DNA from: Adiantum capillus-veneris
Taxonomy: Eukaryota; Streptophyta; Polypodiopsida; Polypodiales; Pteridaceae
NCBI GenBank assembly: GCA_014529385.2
Contig: CM043954.1
Location: 91,043,747 to 91,107,746, forward strand
Reading direction: 5' to 3'
Length of the DNA stretch: 64,000 nucleotides
The position numbers were made by a program, and so were the translations under genes. Positions 55,871 to 64,000 of the stretch are shown here, one piece after another. Below the pieces are notes generated by a model. That model ran no database searches, was not told the origin of the DNA, and saw nothing but the letters and a program-made list of their open reading frames with translations. Numbering within the stretch: position 1 is the first letter of the stretch; the number at the start of each line of letters is the position of its first letter.

Positions 55871-55986
55871 CATTCCCGAAGGTTCCCGCACTCGGCTCTA
55901 CAACACTGTTTCTTCGGACTGTGCTCGGCGTGCTCGGTTGCAGAGTCTCTTCACCGCCTGCTTCTTCACCACAACGGTAGACATAG

Positions 55987-57812
55987 ATGGAGGCTCTAGG
56001 TCCGCCACAGAGGGACTCGTCCAAAGCCCCCCCACCTGACCCCGCTGAGCCCACCATTCGACTTGCTCTATCACCATCAGAGCAAGCGAGCATAGCCGCT
56101 GAGGTTGAGCGTTTGCAGGTGACTTCAGTCATCCGCAAAATTCTCGGCACCCATCCTAGCAGAGGAGAGCTGAGAGACCTCTCCAGGCCCGCCTTCTCGC
56201 AGAGGTGGACAAGATCTTAGATGTCCAGATTCTCGGACGGGGGTACTACCTGATCGAGTTCGAGACCTCCGAGATGGCTTCCAAGGTCATAGCTATGAGT
56301 CCACTGGCCATCCGAGCATCACGCGTCCACTTTCGACAGTGGCGACATGGTTTTGACCCGACTTCGGATGTGCTAGTAGAGGAGGCAGACATCCCCATCT
56401 CAGTCTGCTTTCTGGGTTTACAGAGGGACTGTCCCGGAGTCACCTCATACGATAGCATCAGTTCGAGTTTGAGTTTTGGTCAGAGATACCCACACGCTTT
56501 CGAAGGTCATCCTTCTGCCTCGGGTGAGTGGGGGTTGGTTTAGACAGAGTGTGGAGTACTCGGGTCTCCCGAACCAGTGCTTCATTTGCAAACAAATGGG
56601 CCACCTAGCAAAGGCCTGTCCACGGAGGAGGCCACGACCTGCACCTCAGCCTCATCCCCAGCCTCCCGCAGCCACAACCAGCCGCACAGCACACAGATTC
56701 AGAGCCACCCTCCGAGCCTGGGGCTCCAGCGAAGGAGGGGTGGCAGCAGGCCTGTGGCCGTCAACACTAGGGGCCACAACGACAGCCTGGCACTCAGAGT
56801 GGCCCTCAGGTGCCTACTTAGCAGCAGTGGGTTCCCACGGGGAACCACTTTGGTCCTCTTGAGCAGGAGGAGCCCCCTTCTCCAGCCTCCACCCCTGCTT
56901 AACCCTCACCAGCCCCCCCCCTTCAGAGTTCCCCTCCTCCTCCTCCTCCTCCCCTCCGCCCTCTGCTCCCGTCCACTCCCCACCTCACCCCTCTACCTCT
57001 GTCGTCCCACTCCGCTTTTCCTCCCCTACGCCCCCCCCAGCTCCTTCTTCCCCCCTCCTACTCCAGTTCCACAGTCGTCTCAGGAGACTCGTCCCTCCCC
57101 GGCGGCTAGAAGATCTCTTGGCAGCGCCTTTTCCACGAGTCTCCTAGCACGAGAGGGTCAACCCTTCTTGCGGCCCCCTCTGCAGATTCAGACATCTTCC
57201 CTTGCAGCTATCCCTCGTGGTCTGACAAGCATTGACCTCCGACGCCGCTGGGATTTCTTCGACTACGGGTTCACTCGCTTTCTCGGCGATGCCGCAGAAG
57301 ACCATGAGGCAGCCTGCTTCAGGGTCCATGCTTTGTTTCTCGACACTAGGGGGACAGAGGCCTTGGACTCAGCAGTTGGTTTCTCCTTCCCCCTCTGTGG
57401 TAGGACCGAGATAGAGTGGTCCCTCGACTAAGTGGTGGGATGGTTGCATACACAGGTTCTCAAGTTCTCTCACCACATGGGAGAACTTGGAGTTACAGAT
57501 TTGTTGCAGACTTTGTGGCCACTGGCCAAGTTTGCGGTGACACCCCCAGACTCAGCAGGATGTAGGCACATTGTGGTGTACTTTTTTGCTAATACGCAGT
57601 GTTTGCCTTGCTATGTATACATTCATGAGGACTCCTGCATAGAGGAGGTTGCTTTATGCACGGCTCGCTCTGCTTGGGCTTGGGCTAGGCACTCACTGCA
57701 GTCTCGCCTATCTAGAGGACGTTCGGATGCGGATTACTCCCCATCCAAGCCAGCCTCAAAGATAGCCCATCTTGCTGCTGCGGCAGCATCTGTTCTCTCT
57801 CGCTCCCCATGA
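55987..57812 (+). pseudogene. LINE ORF1: DUF4283-like domain and CCHC zinc knuckle
   Basis: Start MEALGPPQRDSSKAPPP. DUF4283-like region follows after a frameshift near 56190: KILDVQILGRGYYLIEFETS, EMASKVIAMSPLAI, VHFRQWRHGFDP, EEADIPISVCF. After another shift near 56470: VEYSGLPNQCFICKQMGHLA with KACP, a CCHC knuckle at about 56577-56620. A Pro/Ser-rich linker follows, and a C-terminal part in the third frame (57200-57812: RRRWDFFDYGFTRFLGDAAE, EIEWSLD, stop, LGVTDLLQTLWPLAKF). It would bind element RNA. The last codon overlaps ORF2 start as ATGA at 57809-57812. Confidence 0.85.
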
Positions 57813-58560
57813 GGATCATCTCGTGGAACGTGCAGGGACTAGGTGGGCCCTAGTTTCAGCCAACAGCAGGGCCGATTGCGTCAGGAGATTCAGCGTTGCC
57901 TTGTGGGAGGAGAGATTGATCTCCTTATGCTTCAGGAGCACCATCTGTCTGAGAGCGGCATTGGGCGATGTGGCCAGATTTTGCGTGGACGATATGATAC
58001 CTTTTGGTCAGCATCTTTTGGACCTGGAGGCATCCAGGGTGGGGTATGAATGACTATTGCGGACTCATTGCAGCAGGCCATTGTGGGCAGAGGGATTATT
58101 GTGCCAGGCAGGGCTAAGTGGATTACTATGCAGGTTCAGGGTGGCCTTGTGGGCTTCCTGAACATCTATGCGCCCAATGTGGCGAGTGCGCGTGCAGAGT
58201 TTTGGTCACAGATTGTTGAGTCTTTGCCACAGGCTGACCATTGGTGTGTAGAAGGGGACTTCAACATGTTGGAGGACCCTTTTGATAGGATTGGAGGCAG
58301 CCATGCTACTGTGCATGGAGTCAAGTTAGCAGCTTGGGAGAGGTTGTGTATGACTTTGAGGGTCTCGGATACATGGCAGCACTTTGGCTTTGTGAGGCCT
58401 CCAGAGAGTCTTGCCTTCTCTCAATCGGACAGCAGAGTGAGAGGAGTGAATCTATCGCGGATAGATCGCTTCTACACTAGTGACCACTTCAGTGGGCATC
58501 CTAGCATGGACATCCTTCTCCGACCATGCACCAGTGATCCTCATAGTGGCAGATAGGCAG
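57809..58560 (+). pseudogene. LINE ORF2, APE-type endonuclease domain
   Basis: Start MRIISWNVQGLGGP at 57809 (the WN of the Asn motif), soon broken. Then EIDLLMLQEHHLSESG (catalytic Glu), GRYDTFWSASFGPGG, WITMQVQGGLVGFLNIYAPN, WCVEGDFNMLEDPFDR (GDFN), RVRGVNLSRIDRFY (RIDR) and, in a shifted frame near 58519, FSDHAPVILI (the terminal SDH). All catalytic motifs of the target-nicking endonuclease are visible across the frameshifts. Confidence 0.92.
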
Positions 58561-60475
58561 AGGAGTGGGACCATGATGCTTCGCATCCCAGAGTGGGTCT
58601 TGTTGGACTGAGCACTTAGAGAGAGGGTAGAGGCTCTCTGGACAGAGGGCATGGACAGCCAGTCTCTGCCTGCAGACAGAGTGGCCTTAGGCCTAGCTCA
58701 GCTTAGCCACTTTTTTCTCCAAGAGTCTCTGGCTCGACGGGTTGCAGCGAGAGAGGAGGAGCAGCGTCTCAAACGAGGCATTGCTTCACTACAGAGGATG
58801 CAGGAGCAGCATCCAGACAGCCCATGGTTGGAGGAGCAGTATAGTAGGCTCGACAGGAGCTTGCTTGCATAGAGGAGAGGCGTCATGAGTTTGCCTTTCA
58901 CCGCCAGGCATCTCAGTGGACTCAGGTGGGTGATAGAGTGACTGGTGCTTTTTTTGAGACAGTGGGACCTCGGCACTCGCATGCCAAGGTCAATCAGTTA
59001 AGGAGACCCGATGGGTCAGTTGTTTGTGAGCCCGAGGATATGCGCGCAGACGCTACTTACTTTTACTGTGAGTTACTGTCGGCTGAGCCCCAGTCAGAGC
59101 GGCAGGATGCATGCAGAGAGCAGGTTTGGGCACAGATGCCTTGTCTTGTGACTGAGGAGATGCACCAGAGGCTAGAGATGCCTCTTCAACTTGAGGAGCT
59201 GCACATGGCTCTTAGGGCCCTTCCTCATGGTAGTTGTCCAAGTGAGGATGAGCTGACTCCCAGCTTCTTCTTGGAGTATTGGGACCTGCTTGGCCGAGAT
59301 CTTTGTAGTGACTTTCAGTACATTCTGCACACAGGAGTGATGCCGGATAGCATGAGTGAGGGACTGATTTACCTCATTCCAAAGGAGGGTGGCTCCTTGG
59401 ATGAGATTCGACAGTGGCGCCCCATCACCATCCTCAACTCAACCTACAAAATTCTTACCAAGGCTCTGAGTTTGAGGATTCAGCCACTTTTGGAGATCCT
59501 TATACATGGGACTCAGACAGGTTTTGTCAAGGAATGTAGTATCCTTGACCACATCTTCACTTTCTGGGAGGCTTCTGCCCTGGCACGGCTCCGTGGGGAG
59601 GACCTTGTGATTATTCTTCTCGATTTTGAGAAGGCATACGACAGAGTTGACTGGGACTTTCTAGAGGACACTCCACGCAGGATGGGCTTCTCAGATGCTT
59701 GGATCAGAGGGGTGTCAGCTTTGTACAGATAGGCTCACAGTCAGGTGATTTTGGCAGGAGGTAGAGGTGAGCGCTTCATGCTCACACGATCGGTAAGATA
59801 TGGTTGTCCTCTTGCCCCCTTTCTCTTTCTGTTCTATGCGAAGGCGATGAGCAGATTTTTGGTGTCACAGCAGGTTGGTCTGAGGGGCTTAGCACTCCCT
59901 ATACGGGGAGATGAGCTTCTGGACGCTGAGTTTGCCGACGACTCAGCCTTGTACTTAGAGGGCCAGGAGGACAATCTAAGCAGATGTGAGAAGGCTTTGG
60001 AGACCTTCTGCTGTGCATTGGGCGCACTGATCAACTCGAGAAAGACAGTGGCTTTCTCGGTTGGCAGTGCTCCTGTGTCAGATTGGATGCGAGGAGAGGG
60101 TTTCAGGTGGATTTCTCCAGGGACTGCAGTTCGATACTTGGGTTGTCAGGTTGGTTTGGACTTGTCCCCCGAGCAGCAGATTTCTCTTCTTCTCCTGTCC
60201 ATCAGGAGAAAGCTGTTACATTGGAGCTCAGCACGGCTTTCGCTGGGGCAGGTAGAGTAGTAGTTGCCAGCCGGGTGTTGTTGGCGACTATGTGGTACAT
60301 CACTTCTTGCTGGATCTTCTCGAGTTCTTGTATTAGCCAGGTAGAGAGGCTGATCAGGAACTTCCTTTGGTTAGGTCGTGACACTCAGATTGCCCGAGCC
60401 AAGGTGGCTTGGTCGGTCATCACACTTCCTTGTTCTCAGGGAGGGCTTGGGATCATTGATCCATCACAGTAGAGC
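58561..60475 (+). pseudogene. LINE ORF2, reverse transcriptase domain
   Basis: Linker QRLKRGIASLQRMQEQHPDS, then a 268-codon open stretch (58926-59732): VTGAFFETVGPRHSHAKVNQ, LPHGSCPSEDELTPSFFLEY, MSEGLIYLIPKEGGSLDEIR, QWRPITILNSTYKILTKALS, IHGTQTGFVKECSILDHIFT, and motif A VIILLDFEKAYDRVDWDFLE. After a TAG near 59730: VRYGCPLAPFLFLFYAKAMS (motif B) and EFADDSALYLEGQEDN (motif C, catalytic FADD, about 59927-59975). The thumb region LGCQVGLDLSPEQQ continues to 60470 with a frameshift near 60260. Catalytic Asp residues are intact. Confidence 0.95.
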
Positions 60476-62111
60476 AGAGCCCTTCTTGGGAAGTTCGTCG
60501 TCAGAGGACTTGTTCCAGGCGAGGAGCCCTAGAAGGAGTTCTTGCTATAGAGGCTTCGTGCTAGGGTGCCTCAGTACAGAGTTGCGCCGAGTTGGTTTGA
60601 GCAGGAGACTGGAGGACCGCTTCACTGTGAGTTTGCTTCGATCCTCGGAGCTCTTACGGCGTGGCCTAGAGCAGAGATAGCCGACATGCACGGAGGAGCG
60701 CCTACGGCAGCCCCTCATTTGGAACCTCATGGTCAACACTCATAGAGGCCACTTGGTTGGGATTCGGCCTCATGTTTCTTGGGGTCCCATGGCAGCAGGT
60801 CCAGCGCGCTCTCTAGGTGACTGGCTAGAGTTCACAGGTTTGTCAGAGGAGGTGCAGGGTTTCCAACTACTACAGAGCATGAGAGGGATGCAGAGCATGT
60901 GTCAGGACATCTCAGAGTCAGTTCCAACTGAGTGGCTCACGCCTCTAGAGCCAGTAGCACCTCGGTGGATGGGAGCCTTCACACAACTGGAGGTTCTCAT
61001 TTCAGTCAGGGCCTGCTCAGAGACTGTCCCAGCCATGTTCTTCGAGCTTCACGGTGGGGGACGATTACAACGAGTTGCAGTAGAGGCCCGGCAAGTCGCA
61101 GAGTGCTGTTTCCAGAGGATCCGAGTTGTGGGCATCTGTGGGAGGACTTGCGTCATAGACCCTGACCCAGCAGCTCTTGAGACACAAAACTGGAGGCTAT
61201 GGGCTTGGGAGTGTTGTCCACTGGCACGAGTACAGTGGGATCCTGGTGAGTGGCTATGGAGGAACCCCTTCTCTTCTGCAGACCGCCCAGGAGTCCCCTT
61301 CTTTCAGTACACTATTCGGCTTGGACGTCATATACTTGCAGCACAGAGAGAGGCCCACCCCGCTGCAGCACATCATTGACAAGAGGAGGGCCTCACAGTC
61401 GAGTTCTTGGCAGCCTTTTGGCAGAGGCTATGGGACTCTAGACAGCCAAGGCACGTCACTTTGTTTCAGTGGCTGGTTGCACACAGAGCCACAGCAGTAG
61501 GGAGCTGGCTTGTGCATAGTGGTCTCTCGGCCGCATGTGCAGCCTGTGACCAGTTGGTGGAGAGTCAAAGTCATTGTCTTTGGGATTGTCCCTCGGCCCA
61601 GCAGGTGTGGCTACGAGTTCTTCAGCTGTTACGTGCCCTCTCCACGGCTCGACAGTACACTTGGGGGGCAGCGGCTTGGTCCACCCTCACGGGCCCGACA
61701 CTTCAGTTTGAGCTATCTTCCACCAGCAGGATGATAGTGATGCAGGGGGGGCGACTTACACTCCAGCCTGCTACAGAGCTTACTCCACAAGAGTGGTGCA
61801 GTGAGAGAGAGGAGTGTTGGGAGCTCATCAGTGGCCTGACACTTTGGTTCATCTGGCGGGCCCGTTGTTTCCACATCTTTGAGGCTCGCCCTGTGCCACC
61901 AGCAGAGACTGTTCGTGACTTTTGGCTAGAGCTGATCCATACTCTCAGAGGACAGCTTGAGGGACTACAGGGTAGCTCCGACCACATGCGGGAGCGCCGC
62001 GAGGCTTTCCTTCGACTCTGGCTCCCTAGGCCTTTCTACACCATAGTCCAGGGGGTGCTTAGATGGCACTACTGTCCACCTGTGTGGCTCTTCCCTCCTC
62101 CCATCTCTTGA
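60476..62111 (+). pseudogene. LINE ORF2, C-terminal region with zf-RVT
   Basis: 60476-60728 is frame-broken. 60729-61379 is open (HLVGIRPHVSWGPMAAGPAR, LGDWLEFTGLSEEVQGFQLL, WRLWAWECCPLARVQWDPGE) and lies between thumb and zinc domain. The zf-RVT follows at 61407-62111: FWQRLWDSRQPRHVTLFQWL, VHSGLSAACAACDQLVESQS, HCLWDCPSAQQVWLRVLQLL and LTLWFIWRARCFHIFEAR. C-X2-C-X7-H-X4-C fits the family. The stop is at 62109-62111, followed by a 146-bp 3' UTR. Confidence 0.92.
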
Positions 62112-62277
62112 TTTAGCCTCATTGTATATATGCTATTTTTTCATTGGGAGAGTCTCCCCATCATGCTTGTTGTAGCCCTCTCTTGCAGAGGTGGATGTAG
62201 CCCTATGGGCAGTTTTCATTAACTAATAGAAGGATCTTTTTCTCGGAAAAATTTTTTTTACAAAGGAGAGGAGGGGT

Positions 62278-62285
62278 TTATATAG
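62278..62285 (-). promoter_or_regulatory. LTR TATA box
   Basis: TATATAAA on the reverse strand (CCTATATAAACCCC context), about 670 bp from the LTR start. The LINE inserted about 15-20 bp downstream of it, near the expected transcription start. Confidence 0.6.
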
Positions 62286-62524
62286 GAAATGGTGGGTAGA
62301 ATACAGTGTATATACTGGGGTGGGGGGGGGGGATGAAAAAGTACAAATATAGTCCCACTAAAAACCCACAAAAGTAGAGAGAGAGGGAGGGTGGTTGGGC
62401 TCACCTTCAATGCAAGCTAGAGAGAGAATGAGTGTAAAGTTGCAACTTTTGACTCATTCAAGAATTTTACTCTAAATTGAATTCTTCAATCAAAGAATTT
62501 TATTTTAATTTGAACTCTACTAAA

Positions 62525-62670
62525 TTCCTATTGGATCCCGATTCTCTTCTCAATTCCTATTGGACCCCAATTCTCTTCTCAATTCTTATTGGACCCCAAT
62601 TTCTTCTCAATTCCTAGTGGACCCCAATTCTCTTCTCAATTCTTATTGGACCCCAATTTCTTCTCAAATC
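62525..62670. repeat. 29-33 bp minisatellite in the LTR
   Basis: Five units built on CCTATTGGACCCCAATTCTC plus TTCTCAATT, with small length differences. Confidence 0.92.
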
Positions 62671-62953
62671 CTATCTCTTAACTTTATCTTCCAATCAAGT
62701 TAGTCCCTTTTTCTGTTAGTTCTCGATCTAGATCAGTTCCCACGCGGCTTTTGACGAAGAAGTATAAAAATAATCTTAATCTTTTTGGAAAAATATAGGG
62801 ATGACGTAATTTCTTATCCGGAATATTTGTCTTTTCATTCTGGAGTAAAGTCTTGTTTTCCGCATGACTTCTTTGTCGGTCTTGCTTTTTCTAAATTATT
62901 TTTTAGGCTGAAAAAGTTCTGAATGGCTCTAGAATTTAGGGAGGGACCTTACA

Positions 62954-63789
62954 AACTCCCCAACAAAAAGAAAGAGTTGTCCTCAGCTCGGGACATGCTT
63001 TAGAGAGTAGTCAGACTCGATCTTTGGTCAACTTATGATTGAAGATGGTCAGTAACTTTAGGGTATGTAGATTAAAGGACAGTGAAGTTGGTATGGACCT
63101 TGAATAGTACACTTCTCTTCCATTTTTAGTGCTGACTCAAAAGTCTTAATCATAAAGAAGTTTTAATGACTTGAGGTTACTTTAATTACTGAATGTGATC
63201 TTACTCAACTAGGTATTTTTCCTTTGGTGTGACTAGATTGTGTTTCTCTTGTGAGGTATGAAGATCATTTCTTCACTTCGTTCTCTATCTAGCCTCAATA
63301 CGCTTTTTAAAAATCTTACCATTCTTACCTAGACTTTAACTTTTTTTGTTTTGAGCGTTGACTCATTTCTCTATTGATATCATCCAACTGATACCATGTT
63401 CTTGACAGTTAAGTATTTCATATTGATCTTTCAATTGCAATATCTCCTCCCTTGTATACCCAATTTATTTCCTCCATCCTTATTTCTCTTATGGCTATAG
63501 CTTACTGCCTCATCTTTCACTTGGTAATCAGACATTTCACGTATAATAACAATTAGACTTGTAAAACACCATAGACGATTTGAATCTCAAAAGAATTGAC
63601 TGACTAGAGATGCTTGAATTCCATAAATATGATGATTGATTACATCCGCATAAAAATTACATCAAAAGTGTCACCGATATCTTGAAGAATAATTATAAGT
63701 TGTTCCGAAGAACCAACCAAAAATATGATCAAGGGTTTAGACAAAAGGGAGATATTGATTTGATTCCAAAAGATGAATTACATGAGTGA
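62954..63789 (-). other. Ty3 3' internal region, non-coding remnant
   Basis: Between the integrase end and the LTR. At 62990-62960 the reverse strand reads GCTGAGGACAACTCTTTC and then the purine tract, the usual 3' end of plant Ty3 elements. The remainder shows no open frame; a chromodomain or integrase C-terminus expected here is not recognisable. Confidence 0.55.
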
Positions 63790-64000
63790 AGATCGCGTAG
63801 CTCTTCTACCTATCACTAGCTCTCTTCAAGTTGTCTCTAATGACTAGAAGTTGATGATCCATCTCTTCCAGGGTAGACTTAGCGACAGGAACATGAACAG
63901 CTGGGTCGGCTAATCGAAGAGGGACTAAATATTCTTGACCATACAAGGCTTTAAAGGGTGACATTCTAAGGCTGCGATGGTGATAAGAGTTATAAGCAAA
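63790..64000 (-). pseudogene. Ty3 integrase fragment, cut by the window end
   Basis: Reverse strand from 64000: AYNSYHHRSLRMSPFKALYG, then QEYLVPLRLADPAVHVPVA and LEEMDHQLLVIRDNLKRASD to a TAG near 63806. AYNxSHHxSxxMxPFxALYG is the conserved core of Ty3 integrase just after the catalytic Glu. The protein continues outside the window. Confidence 0.9.

Larger units (their letters stand above)
55513..62257 (+). mobile_element. near-complete LINE (L1-like) non-LTR retrotransposon
   Basis: A 6745-bp insertion flanked by the 11-bp direct repeat TTACAAAGGAG (55502-55512 and 62258-62268). C-rich 5' UTR, ORF1 (55987-57812), ORF2 (57809-62111) with endonuclease, reverse transcriptase and zf-RVT, and a 3' UTR ending TTTTTCTCGGAAAAATTTTT without a clear poly(A). 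Stops and frameshifts are few enough that all domains are legible. The GC content is much higher than the surrounding AT-rich DNA. Confidence 0.95.
62258..62953 (-). repeat. Ty3 LTR, U3 part, reverse strand
   Basis: Reverse-strand LTR begins TGTAAGGTCCCTCCC at 62953, right after the purine tract GTTGGGGAGTT (62964-62954). U3 of about 670 bp holds a minisatellite (62525-62670) and a TATA box. The LTR is then cut by the LINE at 62257 and resumes at 55512. Confidence 0.7.

Overview
This window looks like repeat-dominated nuclear DNA of a land plant, most likely a fern. The evidence is tRNA-derived SINEs, plant-type LINEs with a DUF4283-like ORF1, CACTA/hAT/Copia/Ty3 elements, and a long run of decayed PLS-class PPR repeats carrying the words ILKACGS, VDMYAKCG and WNALIAG. 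Species assignment is inference. I found no convincing intact host gene. Almost every interval is a transposable element, a relic of one, or a tandem repeat.

Layout. (1) 1-4668: right part of a hAT element, copy A. (2) 5514-7870: CACTA element with a TCA duplication, sitting in an unrecognised reading frame. (3) 7920-11684: unrecognised, broken reverse-strand frames and a lone hAT-type end. (4) 11685-16899 plus about 19440-19906: hAT copy B, interrupted by a decayed Copia element (16900-19362). (5) 19907-25587: fragments of Ty3 elements in opposite orientation. (6) 26184-27325: 5' end of a reverse-strand Copia element. (7) 27367-33086: an LTR element encoding only a gag-type protein, bounded by long LTRs and an ACGT duplication. 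(8) 33087-38320: several LINE tails and two tRNA-derived SINEs. (9) 38544-44796: hAT copy C, complete to both ends, with an 8-bp duplication. (10) 44890-50720: PPR pseudogene field. (11) About 51500 to the window end: one reverse-strand Ty3 element (integrase at the far right, LTR beginning at 62953). Its LTR or adjoining DNA holds a hierarchical satellite, and a near-complete 6.7-kb LINE (55513-62257) is inserted just after its TATA box.

The most unusual system is the hAT family (copies A, B, C). Besides a BED/DUF659/hATC transposase on the plus strand, it carries an antisense cassette shared by more than one copy. One antisense gene is a protein-kinase-like protein (glycine loop, HxD loop, DWx in place of DFG). 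A second is an unrecognised protein that, in copy A, ends in a RING-like Cys/His cluster. The right subterminal region of all three copies is a ladder of short inverted repeats. Their stems differ, but several loops share a core close to GCCGCGTTACCGATCG. One stem has a compensating pair of changes between copies A and C. All copies here are broken, so the ancestral element is inferred by comparing the three.

Most calls rest on motif reading by eye. Boundaries supported by target-site duplications (CACTA, hAT C, the gag-only LTR element, the big LINE, the SINE) are the firmest.
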